Below are positions 7,825 through 15,753 of a DNA stretch of 64,000 nt, one piece after another. The position numbers and the translations under genes were made by a program. The stretch spans positions 1 to 64,000 of the forward strand of contig JAJPJV010000003.1 in NCBI GenBank assembly GCA_021324045.1, in the 5' to 3' direction. Below the pieces are notes generated by a model. The model saw only the letters and a list, made by a program, of their open reading frames with translations, ran no database searches and was not told where the DNA came from. Source of the DNA: Actinomycetota bacterium (GTDB taxonomy: Bacteria > Actinomycetota > Acidimicrobiia > Acidimicrobiales > RAAP-2). Every line of letters begins with the position of its first letter. Within the stretch, counting starts at the first letter, position 1.

Positions 7825-8952
7825 TCACCCTTTCCCGAGTTCCGCCCCGCCAGGGTGCTCAGGCGTACGATTGATCACATGGGGCCAGACCACCTCGCCC
7901 AGTTCTGGCCTCTTCATCTGCCAGGGGGACGGGGGTGGAACGATGACCGCAGTCATTTGGTCCACGATCGACTCGTAATTCACCCGCCAACCCGCAAAAT
8001 GCGGCCATGCATCCTCGACCCCGCGCTCAGCTGGAAAATCGACGTCGATGAGTCTCCCGACCCCCTCGAGGAACTCCTCTTTGGTCAGACGAATCCCTGC
8101 CGTCGGGAGCGGATCGGGGTCAAAGGGCATGCGGAGCGCGGAAGCAAGGGAGCGAAGGCAGCTCGTGCCCATTTGCAGGTACAGACGAGCCTGCGGGGGA
8201 GCGGAGTGCGGGCAGAGGGAATCGTGCAACGCTGCAGCGTCGAGCATGGCCACCATGGCGGTCAGCCAGGACCGTCGCGGGTCGGGTGAGCGGAACCACA
8301 TCAGCGAGGGGTAGCTTGCGTGGCTTTCAGAGACCTCCGCAGCCCACCGCTCCCAAGTACGGTACAGGTCAGGGAGCTCCGCCACGGTTCGAAACCGGTA
8401 GTGGCGGCGGATGATCTCGGGCCCCCACGCCGGCACACCTGCTCGAGTTGCGAGCAACGTGACTTCTGCTTCCCGTGACGAGAAGGCGTTGTACAACGCC
8501 GGCAGGTAGGCGATCTCGAGAGCGACCACCAGCAGACCGGTGCCGCCCACGACGAACTGAAGCGCTCGGGTAGGACCTGATCTGCCCACGAGGATTCCCA
8601 GCGTGGTAATCGAGGAGCCCGAGAGGCCGAGCGCGCTCAGCAACGATGCGCCACTCACCCACCAGATAACAAGCCCGTAACCGCCAACGAAAGCCAGCAG
8701 CCAGATTGCGAAGACAATCACCAGTCCCAGCGGCCCAACAATGGCGATCGCCCGATCCTTGGACTCGTAACCCTGGAGCCGATGCACCACGATCCGGAGG
8801 AGCGCGCCGAGACCCGAGGTCACGGACCGCAGGAGTCGCGCCGAACTCGCCCGCGGGATCACAAGGGTCGTGAACATGCTTGCCGCAGTGGTGGTGATGA
8901 TGGCGACGCCGACCACGAAGCCGACAACGCGTGTCACGGTGTCCATCACCAC
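7825..8952 (-). CDS. Ion-channel-like membrane protein with degenerate selectivity filter
   Basis: A 375-residue protein. Four hydrophobic segments lie in the first 165 residues (about 8-30, 66-92, 95-125 and 130-160). The rest is a soluble, mostly helical C-terminal domain. Between the third and fourth segments is SGSSITTLGILVG, which sits where two-transmembrane K+ channels have TVTTVGYGD. The position and S/T-T-x-G pattern suggest channel ancestry, but the GYG triplet is absent, so potassium selectivity is doubtful. GTG at 8952 or ATG at 8946 could start it; no strong ribosome binding site separates them. Neighbours give no functional hint. Confidence 0.6.
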   Translation of the reverse strand: MVMDTVTRVVGFVVGVAIITTTAASMFTTLVIPRASSARLLRSVTSGLGALLRIVVHRLQGYESKDRAIAIVGPLGLVIVFAIWLLAFVGGYGLVIWWVSGASLLSALGLSGSSITTLGILVGRSGPTRALQFVVGGTGLLVVALEIAYLPALYNAFSSREAEVTLLATRAGVPAWGPEIIRRHYRFRTVAELPDLYRTWERWAAEVSESHASYPSLMWFRSPDPRRSWLTAMVAMLDAAALHDSLCPHSAPPQARLYLQMGTSCLRSLASALRMPFDPDPLPTAGIRLTKEEFLEGVGRLIDVDFPAERGVEDAWPHFAGWRVNYESIVDQMTAVIVPPPSPWQMKRPELGEVVWPHVINRTPEHPGGAELGKG

Positions 8953-9235
8953 GATGATCGCTCACAACGCCCATGACCGCCGAACCCGACCATGTCCCAT
9001 GCATCCGTCGCATCGGAAGACCGATGCGCTTGACGTTGATCGAATGTGAACGCTAACTTTTCTCCGGTTTCAGGCTCGGTGAGGGGGGCAGCGTTGGTCG
9101 CCACAGGAGCCTTCACGCCAACGTGGGTGCTGTGCTTCCCGCCTTCTCCCCACCGTGCCGACAGGACCCGGACCGCTCGGCCACCCGAGGGATAAACCCA
9201 GCGTTGGACGGTACCCGCGAACGGAAAGACCCGCG

Positions 9236-10486
9236 ATGAGAGGGGGTTGCGTGTTTCAATTCCTGCGGTCGGCTACTCGGATCCTCGTGGTGACCATGAT
9301 CATGACCACCACGGCCGTTTCGGCATTGGTGGTCGGCGGAACCAGGACCTCGGCCGCTTCGAGCGCTTCATCCAAGTCGCCAATCCGAATCGGTCTCGTG
9401 TGTTCGTGCACAGGCCCCCTCTCCGCAGGCCTTTCGACCGTTCCGAACGTCCTGAAGGCCTGGGTCGACTCGGTCAATGCGAAGGGCGGTATCAATGGTC
9501 ACCGTGTCGACGTCTTCGTCGAGAACGATCAGAGCAATCCAGGAGTGTCCGTTGCTGCGGTGCACACGCTGATCCAGTCCGATCACGTCATCGCACTCGT
9601 GGATGCCACCGACCTCGATCAGGGATGGGCCACTTACGTCCAGCAACAAAACGTGCCCGTCGTCGGCCTCCTCTCGTTCGACAATCCGTTCCTGACGAGC
9701 CCCGATTTCTACGCAGAAGGCCAGACTCTCGACTCGTTGCTCACCTCTATCGCCCAGGGTGCGAAGAAGGTCGGTGCGACCAACCTGGCGCTCTTCTACT
9801 GCGCAGAGGATCCCACCTGTCAACAGGCGATCGGGTTTCTCAAGACTGCCGCTGCCTCTGTGGGGGTGAAGGTCTCCGCAACGCTTTCGGTATCGACCAG
9901 CGCACCGAACTACACAGCCCAGTGCCTTGCAGCAAAGCAAGCAGGGGCGCAGGCCCTATACATTGCGGACGTTCAGAACGTGATCGAGAAAGTCGGATCC
10001 GACTGTGCGGCGCAGGGCTACACCCCCAAGTACGACTACAGCGGGCTGGTCTTCGTCTCTGAAGAGGCATCGACGCCCGGGTTGAAGATCAACTCCATCG
10101 TGCCCTTCCCCGACATTCCCTACTACGCCAAGATCCCTGCCGTCGCGCAAGCGAATGCTGCGATCGACAAGTACGCAAGAGGTCTGCGCCGGCAGGCCAG
10201 CTATGGAGAGACACAGTTCTCCGCGTGGATTTCGGGCAAGCTCATCGAAGCAGCGGCTGCAGCCGGGCACCTGGGGGTGCACGGAACGACGCCGACATCA
10301 GCCCAACTGATCACCGGCCTCCATTCGCTCCACGGGACGACGCTGGGCGGACTCACGCCGCCACTCACCTTCAAGGCTGGCAAGGCGAACCTGGTGGATT
10401 GCTGGTTCTGGGGAACCATCAGGAACGGCAAGATCGGGACACCCTATGGAACCCAGCCCGTGTGCAGCTCGTCGAGTGCCTCCTAA
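9236..10486 (+). CDS. ABC transporter substrate-binding protein, branched-chain amino acid (LivK) type, orphan
   Basis: A 416-residue Peripla_BP_6-type protein. The N-terminus is a classical export signal: RSATRILVVTMIMTTTAVSAL followed by a small-residue region. The mature part begins IRIGLVCSCTGPLSAGL and shows the fold hallmarks GGINGHRVDVFVEND and PVVGLLSFDNP. It should bind a small organic ligand outside the membrane. No permease or ATPase genes are nearby, so it must share a transporter or act as a sensor. A close paralogue lies at 42622-43839; both keep a Cys-Ser-Cys near the N-terminus and a VDCWF motif near the C-terminus. The upstream frame extension (from 9155) is not signal-like, so the ATG at 9236 is used. 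Confidence 0.88.
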   Translation: MRGGCVFQFLRSATRILVVTMIMTTTAVSALVVGGTRTSAASSASSKSPIRIGLVCSCTGPLSAGLSTVPNVLKAWVDSVNAKGGINGHRVDVFVENDQSNPGVSVAAVHTLIQSDHVIALVDATDLDQGWATYVQQQNVPVVGLLSFDNPFLTSPDFYAEGQTLDSLLTSIAQGAKKVGATNLALFYCAEDPTCQQAIGFLKTAAASVGVKVSATLSVSTSAPNYTAQCLAAKQAGAQALYIADVQNVIEKVGSDCAAQGYTPKYDYSGLVFVSEEASTPGLKINSIVPFPDIPYYAKIPAVAQANAAIDKYARGLRRQASYGETQFSAWISGKLIEAAAAAGHLGVHGTTPTSAQLITGLHSLHGTTLGGLTPPLTFKAGKANLVDCWFWGTIRNGKIGTPYGTQPVCSSSSAS

Positions 10487-10555
10487 ACATCGTTCCGGGC
10501 GCCTCCTGAGCTCAGCCACCTTCTCGCCGACTTGGTGGCGACCGGGGGTGCGGGA

Positions 10556-10601
10556 CGTTCGGAGCGAACGCCTGTAGGCGGGGCCCGGGCGTCCTCGGGC
10601 C
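10556..10601 (+). terminator. Tandem GC hairpins after the binding-protein gene
   Basis: Two inverted repeats follow the stop at 10486: CGTTCG-GAG-CGAACG (10556-10570) and GGCCCG/CGGGCC (10582-10601). No T-run follows. They could end transcription of the binding-protein gene before the next promoter at 10640. Confidence 0.4.
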
Positions 10602-10639
10602 TCCCACGGCCCTGCGCGCGGTGAACTCCGAAGAGGGAA

Positions 10640-10662
10640 GTGATCACTCACCCTGTTAGAGT
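10640..10662 (+). promoter_or_regulatory. Promoter with operator-like GTGATCACTCAC and extended -10
   Basis: GTGATCACTCACC (10640-10652) is followed directly by CTGTTAGAGT, whose TG-N-TAGAGT (10654-10662) reads as an extended -10 box. The whole block matches the block at 36870-36892 before a P450 gene at 18 of the 22 positions after the initial G. The palindromic part is a weak member of the TGAGCR-NN-YGCTCA family seen elsewhere in the window. It should drive the amidohydrolase at 10684. Confidence 0.5.
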
Positions 10663-10683
10663 GCAATCGCCGGAGGTGGCCAG

Positions 10684-11970
10684 ATGGGAGCACAGCAAGT
10701 TCGCACCCTCATCGTCAACGCCCGCGTGGTGCCATGTTCGGGCGACGTCACGGAACGTCCCTTTGATGCGAACATTTTGATCGAAGGAGAGCGCATCTCC
10801 GGGGTCTTTCCAGGCCCTGCACCGATCGAGCCGGGGAGCGCTCAAGTCGTCGACGTTCAAGGCGCGACGGTCATCCCGGGCCTGTGCGACGCGCATACCC
10901 ACATCAGCTGGCCCCTGGACTTCGTCTTCGATCACGCCGCGGTCGCGGCAATGCCCGATGACGAGCATGCCCTGGAGGTGGCCGCCGTTGTCCGCACCTT
11001 CCTCCAATGTGGCTACACGGCGCTCGTCGGCGCCGGCGCCCTCAAACCGCGGGTCGACGTCGTCATCGCGAACGCCATCGATCGCGACCTCATCCCGGGG
11101 CCCCGCCTCTGGCCCTCGGGTGCGCACATCACCGTGAAGGGTGGCCTTGGGGCGGGTTTCAACACTGAAGTGGACAGCCCCGAGACCATGCGTCGTGCTG
11201 TTGGCGAGCAATGCGCGCTCGGCGTCAAGGCCGTCAAGCTCATGGCCTCTGGTGACGGCATCATCCCCGAATTTCCCTCGCAAACCAACTACATGGACGA
11301 CGCGATGGTCGCCGCTGCCGTTGAGGAGGCTGAGACACACGGTGCGTTCGTCACCGTGCATGCTCGGGGCGCCGAATCCGTACGTATTGCCGTGCGCAAC
11401 GGGGTACGAATCGTTCACCATGCGAGCTTCCTTGATGACCTGAGCATCAGCGAGCTCAGCGCAGCCCGAGACCACGTCTGGGTCTGCCCAGGCTTGCACT
11501 ACCTTCGATCTGTCGTCGAAGGGAAAGCGGAGCCCTATGGGATGAGCCGCCAGAGCGTGGAACGAGCGCTGTATCCTGAAGAGCTCCAGGCCTCAATCGA
11601 GGGTTTGCGAAAGCTCCACAGCAATGGTGTTCGCCTCGTGGCCGGTGGCGACTTCGGCCATCAGTGGACGAAGCACGGGACCTATGCGGCTGAACTCGTG
11701 AGCTACGTGGAGTTGCTCGGGTTCTCCCCCATTGAGGCCCTGCTCACCGCCACTGCGAACATCGGTCCGTTACTCGGCGAGCCACTCGGCCAGGTACGCG
11801 AAGGCTACTTGGCCGACCTCGTCCTCCTCGATGGTGATCCAACGAGCCACATCGCGATCCTGGCCGATCACGACCGGCTCGGACCTGTCATCAAAGGCGG
11901 CAAGCCCATCCTCTCCGGCTGGGGAGAGGTGGAGCGGTGGGCTCGATCTCGGATCCCGACCAGTCGGTAA
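10684..11970 (+). CDS. Amidohydrolase, imidazolonepropionase/prolidase-like
   Basis: A 428-residue metal-dependent hydrolase of the amidohydrolase superfamily with a split urease-like beta-sandwich and TIM barrel. Visible ligands are DAHTH (metal site, about residue 76), a carbamylated-lysine candidate in VKLMASGDG, VHARG and VHHASF for the third and fourth strands, and the strand-8 Asp in GGDFGH. The family cleaves cyclic amides or dipeptides in the cytosol; the substrate is not predictable. GGAGGTG lies just before the ATG at 10684. It is monocistronic, under the operator-bearing promoter at 10640. Confidence 0.85.
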   Translation: MGAQQVRTLIVNARVVPCSGDVTERPFDANILIEGERISGVFPGPAPIEPGSAQVVDVQGATVIPGLCDAHTHISWPLDFVFDHAAVAAMPDDEHALEVAAVVRTFLQCGYTALVGAGALKPRVDVVIANAIDRDLIPGPRLWPSGAHITVKGGLGAGFNTEVDSPETMRRAVGEQCALGVKAVKLMASGDGIIPEFPSQTNYMDDAMVAAAVEEAETHGAFVTVHARGAESVRIAVRNGVRIVHHASFLDDLSISELSAARDHVWVCPGLHYLRSVVEGKAEPYGMSRQSVERALYPEELQASIEGLRKLHSNGVRLVAGGDFGHQWTKHGTYAAELVSYVELLGFSPIEALLTATANIGPLLGEPLGQVREGYLADLVLLDGDPTSHIAILADHDRLGPVIKGGKPILSGWGEVERWARSRIPTSR

Positions 11971-12082
11971 ACCCAATTTCAAGGCCGTATCACGCAGAAT
12001 GAACTCGCATTTCGTCAATGCCAGACCACCGTCGCGCTTGGGAAATGGATGGCGGTCGCCCACGAATCGGCACCCTGCGACC

Positions 12083-13159
12083 TCAACCCACGACGGTCCG
12101 GACACCCTCAGCTTTGCGCAGCATCTCAATCCCGTCGTTGATGTCGTCGAGCTTGATGCGGTTTGATACGAGCGACCCGAGATCGAGCAGCCCTGCCTCG
12201 GCCAAGGCAACGAACCGGGGGAAGTCTCGGAGGATCTGGGCGTCGCCGACGACGGATCCGACGACATGCTTGCCGGAGAACACGGCTTGGACGGCTGGAA
12301 GTGCCAACGTGGAATCCCCGGGAGGCATGCCGACGAGAGTGACCGTTCCGCCGGCCCGCGCCATCTCATGTGCTTGCACCATGAGCTCTGGCCGGCCAAC
12401 CACCTCGAAGCTGTAGTCGACGCCACGACCATGAGTCAGTGCCCGGACGGATTCGATCGGATCAGCAACGGCCGGATCGACCACGTGGGTCGCCCCGACC
12501 TTGAGGCTCGCCTGACGGCGTCCCTCGACAGGGTCGATGGCGATGATGAGCGCTGCACCGGCAATACGCGCCCCCTGGACGACTGATTGCCCGACACCGC
12601 CGCACCCGATGACGGCCACACTCGCACCAGGGGTCACACGCGCGGTGTTCAGCGCAGCCCCCAAGCCAGTCGTCACCCCGCAGCCCAACAAGGCGAGCTC
12701 TTCGTCGGCGAGACCAGTCTCGACCGGTACGAGCGATGCCTCGTGTACGACCATGGACTCGGAGAACGTTCCGCACCCGCAAAGGGCGGTCGCCGATCGC
12801 CCGTCACCGAGCTGCCATCGGGGCAGCGCCATAACCTGACTATTGAGCTCGCAGTGGTTCGAGAGGCCGTGGACGCACCACCAGCAGGTCCCGCATGCAG
12901 GTGCAACGGCGACAAGCACGCGTTCACCAACCCGGACGCGCCGTACCTCCCGCCCGACCTCTTCGACGACTCCACAGCCCTCGTGGCCGGGCACGAAGGG
13001 GAACGGTATGGACATCAAACCGTCGATGACCGAGACGTCGGTGTGGCAGATCCCGCTCGCACGGACTTCCACACGGACGTCTCGCGGCCCGAGGGGAAGT
13101 GCCGAGACCTCCTCGACGACCAGAGGTTGACCAGCCTCGTAGGCAACAGCGGCTCGCAT
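12083..13159 (-). CDS. Zinc-dependent alcohol dehydrogenase (MDR family)
   Basis: A 358-residue medium-chain dehydrogenase, NAD(P)-dependent. The catalytic zinc ligands are seen in GICHTD, PGHEGCG and the Cys of LGCGVTTG; the structural zinc site is CGTCWWCVHGLSNHC; the Rossmann motif is GCGGVGQSV. Overall it is like the actinobacterial class III-type or aryl/primary alcohol dehydrogenases. It oxidises an alcohol or reduces an aldehyde. The frame is open for another 109 codons, but those overlap the divergent TetR gene; the ATG at 13159 starts the family homology. It is divergent from tetR and shares its operator. Confidence 0.92.
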   Translation of the reverse strand: MRAAVAYEAGQPLVVEEVSALPLGPRDVRVEVRASGICHTDVSVIDGLMSIPFPFVPGHEGCGVVEEVGREVRRVRVGERVLVAVAPACGTCWWCVHGLSNHCELNSQVMALPRWQLGDGRSATALCGCGTFSESMVVHEASLVPVETGLADEELALLGCGVTTGLGAALNTARVTPGASVAVIGCGGVGQSVVQGARIAGAALIIAIDPVEGRRQASLKVGATHVVDPAVADPIESVRALTHGRGVDYSFEVVGRPELMVQAHEMARAGGTVTLVGMPPGDSTLALPAVQAVFSGKHVVGSVVGDAQILRDFPRFVALAEAGLLDLGSLVSNRIKLDDINDGIEMLRKAEGVRTVVG

Positions 13160-13195
13160 CGATGATCTCCGATCTCGCTTGGCGCAATGCCCTAG

Positions 13196-13215
13196 GGTAT
13201 CGACATAGTGATACC
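13196..13215. promoter_or_regulatory. Probable TetR operator GGTATC-N8-GATACC
   Basis: A perfect inverted repeat, GGTATC (13196-13201) and GATACC (13210-13215), lies in the 105-bp gap between the divergent alcohol dehydrogenase and TetR genes. A divergent palindrome next to a TetR gene is the usual place for its own operator. It differs clearly from the TGAGCR-NN-YGCTCA palindrome found before other operons. Confidence 0.65.
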
Positions 13216-13264
13216 TGGTAGCGGTGCCGGATAAGGATCGTCGGGAAGGTGGACGGAAGAGGAA

Positions 13265-13993
13265 ATGGCTAGAAGTGCTCGGCGAACGTCGAGGGTTACG
13301 ACGACCGCACCGGCTCCCCGGGCACGGCGGCTGACAGCTGAAGATCGCAAGCGCTCGATCCTCAAAGCAGCGAGACGGGCGTTCAGCGAGACCGGCGACG
13401 TCAATGGGACCACGATCAAAGCGATAGCCGAACGCGGCGGAATCAGCGAGGGGGTGATCTATCGGCACTTCGAGAGCAAGGACCAACTGTTCCTCGAGGC
13501 CGTGGTCGAACCACTCCGGGAGGCTGTCGATGACCTCGTCGCTGCAGCCGAGGTGATCGACCTCGAAGAGCCGCTGACCCCCGAACGCCAGGTCGAAAGC
13601 CTGAACGGCCTCTATCGCCAGCTCATCTCAACCCTCGAGGAAGTGCTTCCGCTCCTGGGTCTCGTCCTCTTCGGCGACCCACAGGTCGCTCGGCGCTTCT
13701 ATCGCCAGCAACTCGCCGTCGCCATGGACCGCCTCGCCGATGCCTGGCGCAGGGTCGAGGATCGATATGGCTTCGAAATGACCTCACCGGACCTCTCTGC
13801 GCGTGCGGTGATGGGCATCGCGCTCATGCTTGCCCTCGAGAGCCACCATGCCCCGAAGTTCGATCGCGACCGCGCCTTAGCCGTCGTGAGCGAAGGCACA
13901 ATCAAGGGCTTCTTCCACGTCCTTGAACCACAGCACCAGCGAGACTCGACCCGTGAAGTGACCAACGATGACCTCTCGGCCGACAAGCGCTGA
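13265..13993 (+). CDS. TetR family transcriptional regulator
   Basis: A 242-residue regulator. A basic N-terminal arm precedes a TetR HTH (residues about 28-72: RSILKAARRAFSETG, then TIKAIAERGGISEGVIYRHF and KDQLFLEAV). The C-terminal helical domain should bind a ligand, plausibly an acyl-CoA or lipid given the neighbours. It is divergent from the alcohol dehydrogenase gene with the palindrome at 13196-13215 between them, so autoregulation and control of the dehydrogenase are likely. GGAAGA sits just before the ATG. Whether it also controls the downstream operon is open, because the operator there is different. Confidence 0.93.
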   Translation: MARSARRTSRVTTTAPAPRARRLTAEDRKRSILKAARRAFSETGDVNGTTIKAIAERGGISEGVIYRHFESKDQLFLEAVVEPLREAVDDLVAAAEVIDLEEPLTPERQVESLNGLYRQLISTLEEVLPLLGLVLFGDPQVARRFYRQQLAVAMDRLADAWRRVEDRYGFEMTSPDLSARAVMGIALMLALESHHAPKFDRDRALAVVSEGTIKGFFHVLEPQHQRDSTREVTNDDLSADKR

Positions 13994-14010
13994 GCCTTCC
14001 CTTCGACGCG

Positions 14011-14439
14011 ATGAGCCAGCTTGACGAAGGCCCTGCCAAGCCCACCGAGCCTGTGGACCTGGTGAAGGAGTTCGGGCGCCGCTTCCTGCACGGCGACCGT
14101 GAGGGCGCCCTCGAGCTCTTGCACCCCGACTTCCGCCTCCAGCAGCCACCTTCGCTTCCCCACGGGGGTTGGCACTACGGCGTTGCCGGCATGGAGACCA
14201 TGGCTCGTCAGTTCGCTCAGTTCTGGGATCGCAGCATCGCCGACACCCGCGTGCTGGGTTGCGGTGACTTGGCCGTCCAGATCACCACGCAGACCTGGAC
14301 GGCCAAGGCGACCGGACGATCGGCGACGGTCGATGTCGTCGAGCTGTTCTCCTTCGCCGAGGGACGGATCGCTGAGATCCGCGTGTTTCAGCAGGACACG
14401 CACCTGCTCCTCAGCACACTGGCGGACGCCGACCGATAG
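14011..14439 (+). CDS. SnoaL-like/NTF2-like protein
   Basis: A 142-residue protein of the NTF2-like cone fold: FGRRFLHGDREGALELLHPDF at the start, then TVDVVELFSFAEGRIAEIRVFQQD near the end. Relatives are ketosteroid isomerase-like enzymes, polyketide cyclases or small ligand-binding proteins. The catalytic pair cannot be assigned from sequence. It begins 17 nt after the TetR stop and probably shares its transcript. The promoter of the following catabolic operon starts just after its stop. Confidence 0.8.
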   Translation: MSQLDEGPAKPTEPVDLVKEFGRRFLHGDREGALELLHPDFRLQQPPSLPHGGWHYGVAGMETMARQFAQFWDRSIADTRVLGCGDLAVQITTQTWTAKATGRSATVDVVELFSFAEGRIAEIRVFQQDTHLLLSTLADADR

Positions 14440-14462
14440 GCTAGGATGTGAGCGTTCGCTCA
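14437..14462 (+). promoter_or_regulatory. Promoter with full TGAGCG-TT-CGCTCA operator
   Basis: The -10-like hexamer TAGGAT (14442-14447) is followed at once by the perfect palindrome TGAGCGTTCGCTCA (14449-14462), which would cover the transcription start. The layout matches the sites at 30066-30086 and 54948-54967. It stands in front of the amidohydrolase, dehydrogenase, carboxyltransferase, ligase, LLM and amidohydrolase operon. Repression by a TetR-like protein is the simplest reading. Confidence 0.65.
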
Positions 14463-14500
14463 GCAAGGCCCGGGGATCCGGAGGGCCCTCAGGAGGAGAC

Positions 14501-15718
14501 ATGTCCATTACCTGGTTCATCTCCGTCGACGACCACCTCATCGAGCCGGCCCGGCTGTGGCAGGAGCGGGTCCCTGCGCGCTGGCGTGACCGCGCGCCGC
14601 GGATCGTGCGGGAAGGGGACTCGGAGTTCTGGGCCTACGAGGATCGCCAGATCGTCACCACGGGACTGAACGCCGTCGCTGGGAAGCGCCGCGAGGAGTT
14701 CACTCCCGAGCCGATCACCTACGAAGACATGCGACCCGGCTGCTACGAGCCGGCCGCTCGCGTGGCGGACATGGATCAGGGCTTCGTTCTTTCCTCGCTG
14801 TTGTTCCCTTCCTTCCCGCGCTACTGCGGACAGGTGTTCCACGAGGCCAAGGACAAAGAGCTTGCCCTCGTTTGCGTGAAGGCCTGGAACGACTTCATTC
14901 TCGAGGAGTTCGCCGGTGCCTATCCGGGCCGGTTCATTCCCATGATGCTCATCCCCTTGTGGGACCCGAGAGCCGCCGCGGCGGAGATCGAACGGACCGC
15001 GGCACTCGGCGCTAAGTCCATCGCCTTCTCGGAGAACCCCACCAAGCTCGGCCTTCCCTCGATTCATACCGACTACTGGGATCCGGTCTTCCGCGCGGCA
15101 GAAGAAGCGCAGTTCGTGATCTCGATGCACGTCGGCTCCTCTTCGAACCTGCTACGAACCTCCGACGACATGCCGACGCTTGCCTTCATGGCGTACTCGG
15201 CAGCTGCAAACCAAGCCGGGACACTTCTGGACTGGCTTTTCAGCGGCAAGTTCTCCCAGTTCCCCGGCCTAAAGATCGCTCTGTCGGAAGCTTCGATCGG
15301 TTGGATCCCCTATTTCCTCGAGCGCGCCGAACAGGTCGTCGACAAGCAGCGTTTCTGGGCTTCGCGCTTCGACATCAACATGAACCCCAACCACATCCGT
15401 GGCGAGGCCAAGAGCAAGGCCACGTTCTCCCTCGACACCGACATCCGCACGCTGTTCAAGGAACACGTCTTCGGCACCTTCATCGACGACCAGGCTGGGC
15501 TCCGCCTGCTCGACCTCATCGGCGAGGACAACGTGATGCTCGAGTGCGACTACCCCCACTCCGATTCGACCTGGCCCGACACCGTGAACCTCGCCCGAAA
15601 GTGGCTCGGCCACCTGCCCGAGGCCGTCCAACACAAGATCACGGTCGGCAACGCCGCGCGCGTCTACAACTTCACGCCTGCCGATCCCCCGACTGCACCT
15701 TCCCGTCCGGCCCACTAG
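14501..15718 (+). CDS. PF04909 amidohydrolase, DYPHSD subfamily
   Basis: A 405-residue TIM-barrel metal hydrolase of the Amidohydro_2 (ACMSD-like) family. The N-terminal metal motif is SVDDHLIEP, a strand motif SMHVGSSS supplies a His, and the metal-ligand Asp is in CDYPHSDSTWP near residue 349. ACMSD relatives decarboxylate or hydrolyse ring-derived acids; the substrate here is unknown. AGGAGG (14491-14496) 4 nt before the ATG at 14501 fixes the start. It is the first gene of an operon under the operator at 14449. Two close paralogues of this subfamily lie at 21281 and 40093. Confidence 0.9.
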   Translation: MSITWFISVDDHLIEPARLWQERVPARWRDRAPRIVREGDSEFWAYEDRQIVTTGLNAVAGKRREEFTPEPITYEDMRPGCYEPAARVADMDQGFVLSSLLFPSFPRYCGQVFHEAKDKELALVCVKAWNDFILEEFAGAYPGRFIPMMLIPLWDPRAAAAEIERTAALGAKSIAFSENPTKLGLPSIHTDYWDPVFRAAEEAQFVISMHVGSSSNLLRTSDDMPTLAFMAYSAAANQAGTLLDWLFSGKFSQFPGLKIALSEASIGWIPYFLERAEQVVDKQRFWASRFDINMNPNHIRGEAKSKATFSLDTDIRTLFKEHVFGTFIDDQAGLRLLDLIGEDNVMLECDYPHSDSTWPDTVNLARKWLGHLPEAVQHKITVGNAARVYNFTPADPPTAPSRPAH

Positions 15719-15753
15719 AGCCGGGCCGAAGTCGCCCACCCTGAAGCGCTGCG

